From Prinia subflava (Eukaryota; Chordata; Aves; Passeriformes; Cisticolidae): DNA of 64,000 nt. Below are positions 1-13,909 of the stretch, piece after piece. Where the stretch lies: assembly GCF_021018805.1 (NCBI RefSeq), contig NW_026960607.1, forward strand, positions 1,862,501-1,926,500, in the 5' to 3' direction. Below the pieces are notes generated by a model. The model saw nothing but the letters and a program-made list of their open reading frames with translations. It did not search any database and had not been told where the DNA came from. Position 1 is the first letter of the stretch. Every line of letters starts with the position of its first letter. A program made the translations under genes and the position numbers.

Positions 1-2846
1 AAATAGAGATGAAATCGTCTCAGGTGAACATTGTACATGGTACTTTTTTGGAAAACAAATCATAAGGATATCCCTTATATTTTTTAAATTGTTGAAGATT
101 AAAAATACAATAGTGAATACAGATAGAACAACCTTCCAAAAGGACAGAGTCTCCTTAAGACATATTTATGGTAGAAATAGCATAACAGGTTTCCACAGTA
201 ATGATTCAGTCATTATATGACTGTGAACTGCTATTCTGCTCACATTAGTGAATTATGCTGCAGTTACAATCATTCAGTGGCTGGATCTGTCTTGGGGGAC
301 ATTTATTTCATGGCTGGGCTATTACCGCAATTTATATAGCAGACATACCTGCTTTTAGCTAATTCAGATAACAAAGTAGTCTTTCAACAGGCTTGTAACC
401 TGAAAAAATTCTAACACCTAAACCTTTTATGTGCGGGACCAAATACTGTATTGAACTGCTATTTTTAATGCTCTAATGAAAGCAATGAGACACCACCTCA
501 CAAACTCTAACTGGTTTGTCCTCTAAGGGGCATGTATTTGAGTAAGCATAGCAAAAAACAGACTAAATTGATCCTGAGTTAAGGCCAAACAGCACAAATC
601 CAATCCATTTGTAGGTGAAGTCAAGACTTAGATTTTCATTTGATTATGTAAATATCTAGAGGTCTTATAGATGCTTTAGACACCCTGTTAGACTACTTGT
701 TCTATTCAGAGGTACAAATACATCTGTAGGCAGACAAATGTTCTCAAAAGAGGAATAACTTGGCTATGTTTGTGGTTTCAGTTACCTTACACTCAACCAT
801 CACAGGTGGTTGTTTCATGAATCTTTTACTCTCTGCAGAAAAATTACTTAGGGAAGTAAACACAGACTCTCTCTTCCTCAGCACCTGTGCAAAAATGATC
901 CTCCACTCCATTATTTTCTGTTCATACATGATTTTTTCCCATTCATTAAATATCTGTTTAAAGGAATATTATTTAGGGAGTCTTGCAGTGTACCAACCAC
1001 TTGACTGGATCCACTGATCTGCCTCATGCATGCAGATATTTGACGAAAATTGCGTAAGCATTAGCTTTGAAGACCAAATAGCAAAGTCCCTTTGAAGCCC
1101 TATGTATTCTTAGTATTTTTGCTTTCAGAGGAAGGACATATTTACTAGGGGGCACATAAAGGAGCTACAGTTCCTGCTCGACCCCATTTGCTCTGCACAG
1201 ATTGATGTGCTCTCCATGTCATATTACAGAGGATGTGTTGTGCTGTTCAATACACCCTTATTCACATCCTGACTGCATTCAGTCCCGCTGTGTAGCAGTA
1301 CTGTGTGAACAGATTGCTTTCATGACAGTTTTGAAACTCAGAGGGAGCAAGTTTGAATTGCAATTTTATTTTTAACCATCCTACAAGGGATGTCCACAAT
1401 CTAAGACACAACTGTCTCCAACATGATGCCAGTGTAAAGAACTGGATGCTTCTGAATGGTTACCTTATATAGCTTTAAAGGGCAAGGCATGATCCTGGAG
1501 AGATTCAGTCCTAGTACCCAGTTCAAAAAAAAGCATGCCTTTTTTTTTTTTTAGTTCCCATCTTCCTTCTCTTGTAGTAACTACATAAAAATTTGATGAA
1601 TTCAGGAAACTGCTCCAAAAACTATACAGAAGTGTCCACGTTCAGCTTGAATCCTGGATTCCTGGATAACCAGAGTAGTATGACTCAGAGGACTAGATAA
1701 GCTTCCCAATCATGTTTCACAAAAGTACTTCAAGTACTTTTAAAACACTTTCAACTACGGTTGTGTGATTATTTTAACCCTTTGCACTTGCACTGTGAAG
1801 TGCTCAAATTAAACAAGACCAATTAAGCACATTCTTTTTGTACAGGATGATATTTATCTCAAGTGGTGTAATTGGCACTTTGGTTATGTGTACACTGTAA
1901 CGCAGTGCAATATAGACATATCCAGCCTAACAGGAAAGAATACAATCATGGTAATTACAACAAGAGTGCAGACAATGTGGAAGGGAGGAGAACTTTGAGT
2001 AAAATTAACTTCCGGAACAAAACCTTCTTTAGCATCCACACTTGGGCTTCTCTAAACAGCTTTAGAATATTTTTACAAGTGAATAAATCAAAGTGCCATG
2101 TAGTAATTGTCTTTGATAGACAAGAAAAAAATCTCTGTACCGCATCTGTCCTACTACAGCAGATTCATTTTAATCAACCAATTCCAGTCTCCTTTACTAG
2201 ACAGAAACCTGTATCTTCCAGAGTAAATGGCCACCTGATTACACAGTCTCTATGGCCTTATAGCTCTGTCCAGGTAGTTATTAACCTATCAAGGTTCCCA
2301 TGACAACTCTCTTTGGTCACAATGGCTACCAAGTAAAGTCATTCATTTAAATGGACACATTTTGGTTCAATGAACTTTCACTTTCCATCTTATTCTATTT
2401 ATTCTGAAGGATACCCACAAGGGATTCCCAACTTCTTTAGCCACATGTATTCTCCACTGCATTAAGGCTCCTACAAAGTGATATCCACTTTTCACTTGTG
2501 GAACTGTTCAGTGAAATCCAAAGCTGTTGTCAGGACTGAATAGGAGAAAGGAAATTATTCCCCTAGAAGTAAGATCACACGCACCAACTACATGTACATA
2601 AGAAGTGCCAGATAGCATGTAATTTACCTCCTGTTTTGAAAAAGCACATGGACTCATCCAGCAGCTATGCTGCATCCCTCTAGAGGCAATATCATACAGG
2701 CAGAAAGAAAACACCATCCTGGAGAAGGATTTCTGAGAAATGCAAGGAGTTAGCAATTAGCTACAAATTGCTTAATTAATAAAGAACCAAATTATTACAT
2801 TAATTAATCTTCTGATTATAGACTGATTTAAGAATTGCTGATAAGT
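1..2846. other. Intergenic AT-rich DNA, no gene recognised
   Basis: I find no exon with convincing splice signals, no long conserved reading frame and no recognised repeat here. Short open frames (for example around 1872-2303) have no recognisable domain and lack flanking gene structure. HPF1's usual upstream neighbour in vertebrates (MFAP3L) could place a 3'UTR here, but I see nothing that demonstrates it. Confidence 0.5.
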
Positions 2847-3839
2847 TGTCCTGGGGTGACAGGACACTTTCATGCTTTGTATCCCAATCGTGTGTTTCTG
2901 TTCCCGTGCTCTAGGTTTGTTTTGTCTATTAGCCGCGCCCTTCCCCCCAGCTGCTGGCTCTAGCTTGCTGCTGCTAGCTTTAGGCTCGCTTTGCTGGCTT
3001 TGCTCTCTTGCTTTTTTTTCCCTCTTTTTTGCTTGCCTTTTGCCATTTTTCTGCTTTTGTTTTTTTCCCCTTTCTTTCCTTCCTCCCCTTCCCTGAAGAC
3101 ATCGGAACCGGCTCTGGACCTTGATCTGGGAACGTCAAGGAAGTCCCCCCGGAGTCTGCATCTGAGAGAAGCTTTGGCACCCTCCCCAGCAGAGACTGTT
3201 CAAGCCGTTCGTCCTCTTTTGGACTGGTGAAAACATTTCTTGTCATCTGGGGCTGTTTTTCTTGTGTTGGGAAGTGTTTTTTGTTGTTTCTTAATAAACA
3301 AGTTTTTTCCACTTTTCCTCTGAGGAAATTCCTCCCGAACCCGGTGGGGGAGGTGTAGCAGGAGCAGGATGCCTTATAAGGTAGAGCTATCCCAAACTGG
3401 GCCTCAGACTAGGTCTTAGACCTGGGCCTGCTAGGCCTCAAACGTTTAACCTACGTAGATCTAGATAAGTTTGTAGTGCCATAGAAGCTGGGTTAAGGTA
3501 TATCTATCCACAGAATAGAGCAATTACTCAGGAAACACGGTGGCTGCCTTAAACTGTGAATGTTTGCATATTTCTTTACTCTCACTGCCTATCAGAATGC
3601 ACCTGTTCTTGTAAACTATTCTGTCTGTATTTAACCCGCCATCTCAAGGAATAAATCGGAGAACGTGTGATATAACCATGTTGGCTGGACCCTCGTTTCT
3701 CCAGTCTCCGATCCCTATCTGATCCCAGCTTCGAGGGGGGTACGACGGACGGACGGAGGGGACGGAAGAGTTGTGGAGATTTGTTTCCTTTAAGGGGCTC
3801 CTTTGGAGATTTTGCCCTAATTTGTCCTAAACCAGGACA
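2847..3839 (+). repeat. Solo LTR with 5-bp target-site duplication TAAGT
   Basis: The segment opens TGTCCTGGGGTGAC and closes CTAAACCAGGACA, giving imperfect inverted termini with TG...CA ends. The flanks are TAAGT on both sides (2842-2846 and 3840-3844), a perfect 5-bp duplication. AATAAA-type signals at about 3291 and 3649 read on the plus strand, which sets the orientation. At about 993 bp it is long, and the two polyadenylation signals raise the possibility of a composite or internally duplicated LTR. No internal retroviral genes remain, so recombination to a solo LTR is inferred. Confidence 0.8.
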
Positions 3840-4620
3840 TAAGTAATATTATTAGTCAGCAACGCAGCCATATCATACAGTATGGTGTATGATTTCCATT
3901 TGCTCTGGAAAAGATGAAACTGTACGAGGTTAATGCTCTTTCTGATTTATGGAAATTTACCTGCTTACCTCCTACTACTGTTAGTAGCCATGTGGTTAAA
4001 TCATCTTTCCTCATTTTAAAGAAACAAAAATAGAGATTTTTTAAAAATTATGTCAATTCTTAATGTCTCTCACAACAAAACTCTCCATTTTGTTGACATC
4101 TTGGGTTTTGTCTCATACTACAAAAAACACCTGGTTACCAATATCAAGTTATACTAAGATGATGAGTGCGCCATCAGGTGTAGGATGATGACAACGGTCC
4201 CTTGTGCTTTATATGCATTTCCAGGTGTATGTACACACCATAATAACTTTTTAATAATCCTGCCTTCTTCAAATTATGTTTCTGATGACTCATTTGATTT
4301 ATTCTGGATTTTTAAATATTTTTTCCCTCAAAATGAAGCAAAATCAAAAACTATTTTACATAGAATGTTAACTAAAATGTTGCAAAGATATACTTCTGGG
4401 GGGGGAGTTGAAAAGGAGGAAAAACATATTAGTCATATCAAAAAGCAAAGCTAATATATTAATGGTGTGAATATGAGAGAAGACGTGGGCAAAGTTAAAT
4501 GATAGCTTGTTACCAAGTATAAATCAAATTCTATATAATTTCCTTATGACTCTAGCAGATGGGGTCACCTCTCACATAACTGTCTGAGCATGGAGCCTGC
4601 CTTGCACTGGAGTCCTTGCC
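3840..4620. other. AT-rich spacer, nothing recognised
   Basis: Ordinary AT-rich sequence between the solo LTR and the first CR1 fragment. No exon, RNA gene or repeat was recognised. Confidence 0.5.
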
Positions 4621-5545
4621 TACTCTATGGAATGCTCTATTGAGCGCACCCTCAGCAAATTTGCTTGTGACACTAAGTTGCGTGCTGCAGTTGACAGGCT
4701 GGAGGGAAGGGATGCTATCCAGAAGGACCTTGGACAGGCTTGAAAGGTGGGCCTGTGAGAGCCCCAGGAAGTTCAACAGGGCCAACTGCAAGATCCTGCC
4801 CTTGGGTTGGGGCAATTCAAAGAGCAAGTACAGGCTGGGCAAGAATGAATTGAGAGCAGCCTTGAGGAAAAGGACTTGGGAATGTTTGTGGATAAGGAGC
4901 TTGACATGACCTTGTAAAATGCACTTGCAGCCCAGAAAGCCAATCACATTGTGTGTTTCATCAAAAGCAGAGCGGCCAGCAGGTCAAGGGAGGTGATTCT
5001 GCCCCTGTTTTGTTCTTCTGAAATGCCATCTGGAGTGCTGCATCCAGCTCTGGGGTTCTCAACATAAGAAGGGCATGGACCTGTTGGAGCAAGTCCAGAG
5101 GAAGTCCATGAAGATTATAAGAGGGCTGGAGCACCTTTCCAATGAAGACAGGCTGAAAGAGTTGGGGTTGTTCAGGTTAAAAAACAAAAGGCTCCAGGGA
5201 GGCCTTAGAACAGCCTTCTAGTACCTAAAAGGGGCCTAGAAGAGAGACAGAGAAGGACCTTTTACACTGGCATGTTGTGATAAGACAAGGGAGAATGGCT
5301 TCAAATGGACAGAAAGTAGGTTTACATTTGGTATTAAGAAGAAATTCTTTACTGTGAGGGTGATGATCACTGGCACAGGCTGCCTAGAAATGCTGTGGAT
5401 GCCCCACACCTGGAAGTGTTCAAGGCCAGGTTGAATGGTTTTTGAGTCACCTGGCCTTGTGGAAGGTGTCCCTGCCCATGGCAGGGGGACTGGAACAGGT
5501 GATCTTGAAAGTCCTTCCACTGCAAATCATTCTATGAGTCTATGA
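4621..5545 (+). repeat. CR1 LINE, 3' portion (degraded ORF2 and tail)
   Basis: Several frames give fragments of the C-terminal CR1 reverse transcriptase region, such as KLRAAVDRLEG-like and CNCKILPLGWG-like stretches. They are interrupted by frameshifts. The element ends in ATTCTATGAGTCTATGA at about 5529-5545, the imperfect octamer repeat typical of CR1 3' ends. The 5' end is truncated, as in most CR1 copies. It lies directly upstream of a second, younger CR1 copy. Confidence 0.8.
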
Positions 5546-5654
5546 AAAAAATACTGTTGACCTTTTCTTTAAGAAGACTTGGACAGCAAATGCTTTTCCA
5601 CAGGGTTTCTGAGCTGTTATTCCAAAATTATATATAACCAAGGTGTTTGACAAA

Positions 5655-6417
5655 GATATTTGCATTTTGGCCACAAAAACCCCCTGCAGCGCTATAGGCT
5701 GGGGACGGTGGGGCTGGACAGTGCCCAGGCAGAGAAGGACCTGGGGGTACTGGTCGACAGCCGGCTGAACATGAGCCAGCAGTGTGCCCTGGTGGCCAAG
5801 AAGGCCAATGGCCTCCTGGCCTGTATCAAGAACAGTGTGGCCAGCAGTAGCAGGGAGGTCATTCTTCTCTTGTACACTGCACTGGTGAGGCCATACTTTG
5901 AGTACTGTGTCCAGTTCTGGGCCCCTCAGTTTAAGAAGAACATTGAGGCACTTGAGCACATCCAGAGGAGGGCAAGAAAGCTGGTGAGGGGCTTGGAACA
6001 CAAGCCTTATGAGGAACGGCTGAGGGAGCTGGGGTTGTTTAGCCTGGAGAAAAGGAGACTCAGAGGTGACCTTATCGCTCTCTACAGCTTCCTGAAAGGT
6101 GGTTGTAGTCAGGTGGGGGTCAGTCTCTTTCTCCAGGCAACAGCTGACAGAAAGAGAGGACACAGTCTCAGGCTGCGTCAAGGAAAATATAAGTTGGATA
6201 TTAAGAAGAAGATTTTCACAGACAGAGAAATAAAGTACTGGAATAACCTGCCTGGGGAGGTGGTGGAGTCGCCATCCCTGGATGTGTTTAAAAAAAGACT
6301 GGATGTGGCACTCAGTGCCATGGTTTAGTTGAGGTGTTAGGGCATGGGTTAGACTCGATAATCTTGAAGGTCTCTTCTAACCTACTAATTCTGTGATTCT
6401 GTGATTCTGTGATATTG
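5655..6417 (+). repeat. CR1 LINE, 3' portion with open ORF2 C-terminus
   Basis: An uninterrupted frame (5660-6328) encodes the end of CR1 ORF2, with the characteristic [31 protein letters not shown] and [12 protein letters not shown] segments and the terminal ...[12 protein letters not shown]...FKKRLD. The element ends in tandem ATTCTGTG octamers (about 6389-6414), the defining CR1 tail. It is 5' truncated and lacks the catalytic RT core, so it is a dead copy. The preserved frame suggests it is younger than the copy at 4621-5545. Confidence 0.92.
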
Positions 6418-9362
6418 TAGCCTATTTCATTCAATGGATTCATGCCAGCTGGTTGGCTGAAAGCCACAGCACTTTGCACAACTGAACAATGGGCCTTGCT
6501 AGATCCTTCTAAAAATACAGGTGCCTACCTTCTTTCTTAGACAATTAAAATAATTACTGATCACAATGCTCACATACAGTAAAGTATATGATACAATGTC
6601 TTAAAATATGTTAGAATTAACTATTGTAACTCAATGCATTTTTCTAGGAAGTCTTATGACATTGTGTAGACTTGAACACACACAACTGACAACAGAAACT
6701 GAGCACCTAACAGATACCAATTTGAAAAAATTGGTAGTGCTTAAGTGGTATATTTAGGTGTTTAAGTGCGTAGGTGACAGTCTGAAGACACTGAGACTTT
6801 AAAAAGTTTGCATTAAAAAGGAGTGGGTTTTAGAACATTTTAGTAACATCCAAGATTTTTTTCTTTACTATTAATGCACCATGGTGCAATTATAGTGAAA
6901 GCACAATTAGCAGTAATTCAACAAGAGTTTCCACAAATCCTTCTTGCAACATCCATCCCATTTGCTGGTCTTCATTCCTCCCCTTTTCGTTATTTAACTC
7001 CCTCTAGTTACACAGAATTATTCAACTGATAGAATCAATTTAAGAAGTTTTGCTATTCTTTTAAGCCAGCCTTGTCACTGTAACAAAACAAAACCAAAGA
7101 GTTGTAACTCCCATATAAATGTATTTTCTGTGATAAGGTCCCTGTCTAGCTTCCTCATTTTCTTTTTCAGATGAACTTTTACACCTGTTAGGAAACAAAT
7201 GGGAGAGCAGGTAAGTAGAAAAAAGGAAATGGAACAATTTAGGGGAAAAATAAGAAATTATGAAGGAAAAAAACAGCTATGTTGAGATGTGTTTTGTGGG
7301 GTACTACAAATGCTTTAATCTATGTCCTACTAAACAATCCAAAACCTTAAGCATTTTTTTGCATTTAGATCTGTTGAAAACTGGGACCAGAAAGACAGGG
7401 GTTAAATGGCCAGGAAGCAGGTACAGCTGAGACGCTGCAACCCAATAGCCAGAGCTGATACCTTGGTAAGAGCACACTATGTAAGAGAACAAGCCTCTTA
7501 GTAAAGAAGTGTTACATTCCCCTGTGGGAATGGTTTCTCCCCCCTCAGGGACCCCTAGAGCTTGTACCATGTAGTTTGACCCTTCCTTCCCTTTCTGACC
7601 CCATTGGCTGGGTTCCAACTTGCCCCACCCTCACAAGAGCTGAGAAAAGACCCTGTTCCTCTGTGCACGCTCTCTTTCCCTCTGGACACCACCTGAAATA
7701 AACTTCTTACTGCAGCTAAGGGTTAGAGCCTCCTTTAGATCCCTTTCCTGTCTTTTGATATATTCCTCCAGAGCCTGAGAAGGATTGAGCTAGCTTAGAC
7801 CCTCGGAGGGGTTAGAAGGAGGATTTATTATCAAAGAAGCATACAACTTTTTTTCCTAGAGTAACAGCTTTTTGGCCTACTTTGGGTTTGGTGATTTTTT
7901 TTTTTTTTTTTTTTTTGGTGTGACCTGCAATGGTAAGAATTTTCATTGGGAGTTGTTTGTTTTCTTAATCTGCTGGCACGTATAATTTAATAAGAGGGTT
8001 TTATTCCCTTTTGCTCCAAGAAAAGTAGAAGAATAAGGAGCTTGTCTTTTAATAGCTGGTGTATTTATCTTTTTGCTGAGAAAGCAACAACTGCTGATTA
8101 GCAGAGGTACTAGCTAAGCTGTCTTGAGATCAAGTACTATAAAGTATGTTAAAAAAAGGTCAAATGTAAGGAAGCTGACTGGCAAGATCTGGGTTACTTG
8201 GTAGAACTGAAACAATTTGGCTCTAAACATAACACAAAATTGTTTGTGCCCTGAGGCATCTTGTATGTAGTGTTCCTTAGCTTAGAATGTATTTTTAAAT
8301 AGAACAGGTAATTATCAAATTGTTTTCTTGTGTAAACACAGAATAATGTGCAATTATGGGGATGAAGAGAGACACTGTCCTATAATTTTTCATCAATGCA
8401 ACATGAATATTCTTCTGCCGTTTGTTGAAAAAGGTGGCATTGATAAACTTAAGACAGTTGTTGGTCTCCAAACTGGAAAACCGACCTCTCTGGATGTGGA
8501 GACTTGCATCTGTGTAGTCCTGCTTGAGCCTCCTGATAACTTTGGCTTTTTGTGTGGTACTGTTTGTTTGGTTTGGTTTTGGTGGATTTTTGTTTGTTTT
8601 GTGTTGTGGTTTTTGTTTGTTTGGTTTGGTTTTTTGTTTTTTTAGCTGGGGACATTTTTTAAGGCTTTTTTGTTGTTGTTGTTTTGGGGTATTAAGGATT
8701 ATTCTTTGAGGGAGGTACGTGATTTTTTTTTTAAAGACATCTTGGCTAGCCAGTACTACTGCCTCTTACCTGAGGAGTCTCTAGGAGGGATGCCATATGA
8801 GCTCAAGACAGAGGCAATGCCTGTGTATTTTTGTCAGAATATTATGAAAAAAGAGTGCTGAAAGCTTAGATTGTGCTGAAAACTAAGTTAGTGGCATACA
8901 AAGCTGTCATACTACTATAAGCAGGTGATCAAATGCAGTTTCATTATTCTCAAGAAGATCCCTAAAAGCTGTGGGCATTTGGGGATTTTGAAAAGTAGCA
9001 TATCTCAACAGAGACAAAGCTTAAATTTACAAAATCTCAACAGGGAATAGTGATGATGCTAAAGACAAAAATCCTACTGTGAAAGAAGTACTCACTACCT
9101 TTTGGGGCTATTAAGTCCTTTAAGTTGAGGAAGCATGTCAGGCTCATCCCATGGTGTGACATGCCTTTTGGACATACTGTATTTGCAGCTTCCCAGTGGA
9201 ATCTGTCCTAATTGTGTTACAGCACTAAGAGCAGATTAAGCTCCATGAAAGGAGCAGAAAGCCCAAGACTACAGCATCAAGCGGAAATGCCAGGCTCTGC
9301 CTTCTCCCACCACCATCCCAGTGAGGGAAGGGTTGTTTCCCAACACTAGGCATAAGCCTGCC
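6418..9362. other. Intergenic DNA, possible LTR remnant near 7300-7850
   Basis: This is mostly AT-rich sequence without recognisable genes. The part around 7300-7850 is GC-richer, and an AATAAA at about 7699 is followed by a U5-like stretch, so a decayed LTR is possible. I could not find both termini or a target duplication. A G/T-only low-complexity run (8540-8700) produces misleading W/F/L-rich open frames. Confidence 0.35.
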
Positions 9363-10792
9363 TGTCGTGGTTTGAAGGGAAGTGAGATTTTTTGGAAGTA
9401 GTGGTCAAACCAATCAGTCCTTAGGTCTGAGTATTGGCACCTTTGTTGGCCACTAAGAGGTTGGACACGCCTCTGAGGACACAGGGGTTAAAAGCCGGAT
9501 TTCCCAGCAGGACTCTCTCTTTCCCTGCTCTGCTTTCGGAGAGGGAGCGTCTTCTCCTCTCCCCTGCCCAGGCCTGGCTAGGCCGGGTGGGGGAGGGGAG
9601 CAAGGTGGGCCTGGCTGAGCAAGGTGGGCCTCGGGGTGGGGAACAGAGGGAGCTGGAGTGGAGCTGGTCCAGCTTCCATCTAGAATGGAGGGGTGGAGGG
9701 AGAACTTTGGAGGTGCCTTCCGTCCCCCTCCCTGTCCCATCCCGTTCCCCCCCCTTCCCCCCCCCGGTCCCGTCTCTCTCCTCCCCCCACAGAGAGAAGG
9801 TGCCGAGCTGGAGCTGCTTGTGAGAGCTGCAGTGCCTGCGATCGCCTGTGCCTGACCTTGGTGGTGGGAGATAAAAGCTTTTAACTCTTTCTAAGGCAGA
9901 AGAGAGTTATCCCTGGACGCTGTATTCTCATAGTTGGTGGTTTTAGAAGAGAGAGGACAGCCTGGGACCGAGAGGGTAATGTGAGATGAAAAGAAGCCCC
10001 TTCGACTGCCGGAATGAAGAGGAGTGGCCTATTAGGCCGGACTTTTCCCGCATAATGATAGCCATAGACGGACCCTGGACCCTCTTGACTATAAATAAGA
10101 CTGTGTTTGGGTGGATGTTTTTGGCTCAAACCCAGAGACGTTCTGGCCTGCTTCTTGGAGCCCCCGGCCCCAGGGGTAAATGGGGGGGACCTGAGTCCCA
10201 AAATGAGAAGATGGCTGGTTTTTGGTACTTGGCCAAAACATCCTTAAAAAGAGCCCTGTTGCAGTTCAGGTCCATGGACGGCAGTGAGAGTGCTGGACAT
10301 GGAAAGGAGGGTGTCACCCTGGCAGACTCATCGAGGCAGTGCCATGGGTGACGTGGGAACACGGGATGGTGGACCTGTGTTTCCTGTGGGGGGGGGGGGT
10401 CTGTGGTGCGAGAGAGACTCCTCTCGTCCTGGATGGAATGTGGATTGTCTGAATTTTAAAGGATGATGATTTGGATTAGGAACCCAGGGTTGTTGAGGGA
10501 TTAAGCAAGTAGATGAAGGTAATGTGCTGGAGTCAACTGAGTGAGCATGTATGGGATGGAAATTGGGGGGAGGAGAAGCAGTGTTTTGGGAGGTTTTCTC
10601 TTCTGCTTTTGGGTGGTTGGGTTTTTCTTTCCTTTTCTATTGTCCATTGTTATGTAGTATAATAAATTGTCTGTCTGTTTCAAGTATTAGGCCTGCTCTG
10701 CTCTGTTCTTGACCACATCTCACAGTAGGTCATTGGGTAAAATATACCCTCATGGGTGCATTGGCATTTTGTCTAATGTCAACCCTATGACA
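9363..10792 (+). repeat. Solo LTR (about 1.4 kb) with target-site duplication CTGCC
   Basis: It begins TGTCGTGGTTTGAAG and ends CAACCCTATGACA, with CTGCC immediately outside each end (9358-9362 and 10793-10797). An AATAAA at about 10661 followed by a TG-rich stretch places the polyadenylation region near the 3' end, giving plus orientation. The U3 is C/G-rich (poly-C and poly-G runs near 9740-9790 and 10385-10400). It is unusually long for an avian LTR. No internal viral genes are present. Confidence 0.75.
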
Positions 10793-11289
10793 CTGCCTTA
10801 GCCAGTCATTGTCTTTACATACGATATAACCATGGGCGAGGGCTTTAGACAGATTTTCCTGCTGTGGCAGTTGTTTATGGTAGCTTATAGTAACAAGGCA
10901 GATGAAAGGTGAATGGAATCACAGAAAACAGAGTAGGATGTTTTCTCAGTGTTTCCTATGCTGTGCAGTGGCATGGCATAGCAATTCCAGGTGAGCATCA
11001 CAGCTGACTGGTTCCAGAATGGAAAGAGTAGAGCTGTGTCAGCTTCAGTGCTGCACCTGAATTAATTAGTCATGCTTATAGACAGAAAGGGTAACTTATT
11101 TGGGAACAGACTGTGCTAATGCTACACAGCCCTAGGCACTGAAGCTGTTAGCTGGGAATGGCATGGTGAGAATATGCAGTATTTTGTGTTACTAGCTAGC
11201 AGAAGTTTATTGTACTGCTATGCTAGAAGCCATATGGAGTGGAAATATCTGAGCAGGTCTGAGGGAAGAATTTTAAATATGAACACAAG

Positions 11290-12106
11290 TGTCTTGGTTT
11301 GAAAGACAGGTATCTGCTAGGGAGGGGCAGGACCTCCCTAGAGATGGAGAATTCGAATCCCCTCCCTCCAAATTATTCTAATTCAGAAAATTAAAGGGGC
11401 TTTCAGAAAGAGGTATGGGGATAGGAATAACAGTTCTTTACTAGTATATATGACAAAACAACAAACAAACAACAACTACAGCATTAGTAATAAACAGAAC
11501 CAGGAACCTTGAGGGCTTTCTTTCACAAAAGCCCGGGGCAGTTTGATCTCGGTGCCCCTGCAGGACTCCGAGAGGCTGAGCTGGAAGGGAGGAAAAGTCC
11601 CGGGCTGGTGGATGAGATGAGCTCTGCGCTGGTAGCTGGAATGGCAGGGGATGTCCCCGCAGGGCTTGGCAGTGCAGGGCTACAGAGTAGCAGGAGATCC
11701 TCAAAGCTCCGAAGAAGCAGCGGCAGTGGGGGGAGGGCTGGAGAAAACGAGCTCAGGATTCCCGGGTACACAAGCAGATGACGGTAGATTTCCCAGGATG
11801 AGGCAGAGGCAGAGTGATGGCCGTGAACTCTTCCTGCAGCGAGGGGCAGCTTGACTGTCTTCCTCGATGCTGAGAGCAAGAGTGCACCTCCCTCCCCCAG
11901 CTGTCTTTTTACCTTTCCCAAAGCTCACGTTATCTCTCCCCTCTGAGGGACACTCCCAGAGACTTAAAAACAATAGGTGTAGCCTTGTGCTGCCATGTCC
12001 TTCAACTACTCCTCTTTGTTCTGACTAAGTACTGTCATTAAGGTTTCTTAGAAACTTATGGGAAAAAATTCTGTAAGTGAAAAAGAGGCAAATCTAACCC
12101 CCAACA
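11290..12106. repeat. Solo LTR, TGTCTTGGTTTG family, TSD ACAAG
   Basis: It starts TGTCTTGGTTTGAAAGACAGG and ends CCCCCAACA. ACAAG flanks both sides (11285-11289 and 12107-12111). The first 150 bases are closely related to the LTR at 17799-18483, including the shared GGAATAACAGTT(C/G)TTTACTAG segment, so both belong to one family. I could not fix the orientation securely. No internal region remains. Confidence 0.75.
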
Positions 12107-13909
12107 ACAAGTCCAAAGTTGATGTTATACTTTAGTACTGCCTTAAAGACTTACATTAAACCCAGTTTTGGTTCCTTTTAATGTTTTGTGGTTGCCAGGG
12201 TGCCCAGAAAAATACAAGATCAGCTTCTTACAGAAGTTGCTAAATATAACTGGATTGTTCACCCTAAACCACATACTCAATCCTCACATTTGGGGACTCT
12301 CACAGCAATAATGGCTACAAAAGTTATGATTTACAAATGGTTTATTGGAAAATCTAGACTACTGCTCCTCAGGATGTTAAAACACAAAGCCGGATTTACC
12401 CTGCCCCTGAATAATCTTGCCTGTCAGTTATAGCCAGCAATTCTCTCTATCTCTCAGATAACAGGAACATGATCAATTCTCCCAACTGAGCTGCTGAGTT
12501 GCTGACTGACTCTTATCCTAAGCTGACGTGACTCAGAGCCACAATTTTCTACCTCCTCACCACATTATTTGTCAGGGGAGGAAGCCAAAGCATACATACT
12601 AGATTAAATGTTAATACCATCAACCAGAACTTAGGGGATGCATCTTATTTCTTTATTTGTATTTACTGTCACCTTAATACCCAGTTATAGCAGAATGTGA
12701 CTTGCTCTCAATGTGAGGAAACTGTCCCATGAAAACAGGGTCCTGAGGTTCTGACACTGAAGACTGGGAGGTGGTGTGTACTAATACAGTATGAAAGACA
12801 TGATATGGAAATACACAAGACAGAGAGTCAGACTTGATTAGCATAGCTAGTTTGATAACCAAGATGCCATGGCAGGAACAAACAGAACTGTGAAAATTAC
12901 AGGAGATGGGATTACACCTGCTTACAGGAAGAGAGAAGATTCAATCAACTTCTGCAAGCAAAGAATTGTTGTAAAATGCATGAGTTTTCTGTGTGATTTT
13001 TAACCTGATTATTGTAGTAGAAATTATTAACCTGTTTGAAATAGTATATAAGCTTTTGGGAAACCTGAGTAAAATCGAATTCTGATCACTGAATCAGTCT
13101 TCCCGTCTCTCAATCATCGCCAATAACATGCCAGTCTCAGAAGTTACTAATGGTAAAGCAATGTATAAAGGATTTGTCTTGCTGGTAACATGTTTATCAA
13201 GTGATTCTTCTTGCATATCAGAAATATGAAATTTCACAAGGTGTATCTACACAGTAGTCATTGATTTAAAATTACTTGCTATTAGATTACTTTTATTTTT
13301 ATGTATCAGAGCAAAAACTTTCCTTTTTCATTTATTGCCTCCAGTGGCACCAATTTGACCTGATACCTTTTTTCCTCCTTACCTCTATGCAGTATTTTGT
13401 ACATATGCAGGCAAGAGTTTAAAGTTAAAATTATAGATTAGGAGAACCAGAATACCAATATATGACAAAAAACCATAACCCTCAAAAAATATAGTACCTA
13501 GATTGCCTAGTTCAATCTATCCTGGCTCCAATAGCTGAGCAGAAATAAAACTGGATTAGACTTACTAACTCTGTGGCTTACTTTCACAGGGGAAAACATT
13601 GTTTTGATAGGTATTCACACTAGCAGCCATTTTATAGGAGTAGATTCTTACAGGAAAACTCCTAACTTCCTGGGATAATGCATTCAGATGAACTGTGCTT
13701 CAAACATACATGGCTGTACTTCAAGTAAACCAGGCAATTTATAACAGTATGTCTATGGCCATCTGTAAAACTTGTGCTTATGGCAAATGATCCTACATAA
13801 ATTGCAGTTCTGTACAACCACAGGACTACCAAGTAATTTCAATGCAGAATAGTGTAGATGTTCTGTGTTCCAAGCACTCATAATTTATGCCATCAGAATG
13901 GTTTCCCTG
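12107..13909. other. Intergenic DNA, nothing recognised
   Basis: AT-rich sequence with scattered short open frames and no splice-supported exon, RNA gene or recognised repeat. Confidence 0.5.

Noticed and set aside
1872..2303. 143-codon plus-strand open frame
   Set aside because: No domain, signal peptide or splice context was recognised, and the base composition is that of surrounding intergenic DNA.
2872..3312. Leu/Phe/Cys-rich frame and its antisense Lys-rich frame
   Set aside because: They lie in T/C-rich low-complexity sequence inside a solo LTR.
8524..8709. Very hydrophobic W/F/L-rich frame that looks like a membrane protein
   Set aside because: It is produced by a G/T-only low-complexity tract, with no other gene support.
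9421..9884. Cluster of Pro-rich open frames
   Set aside because: They are in the GC-rich U3 of the solo LTR at 9363-10792.
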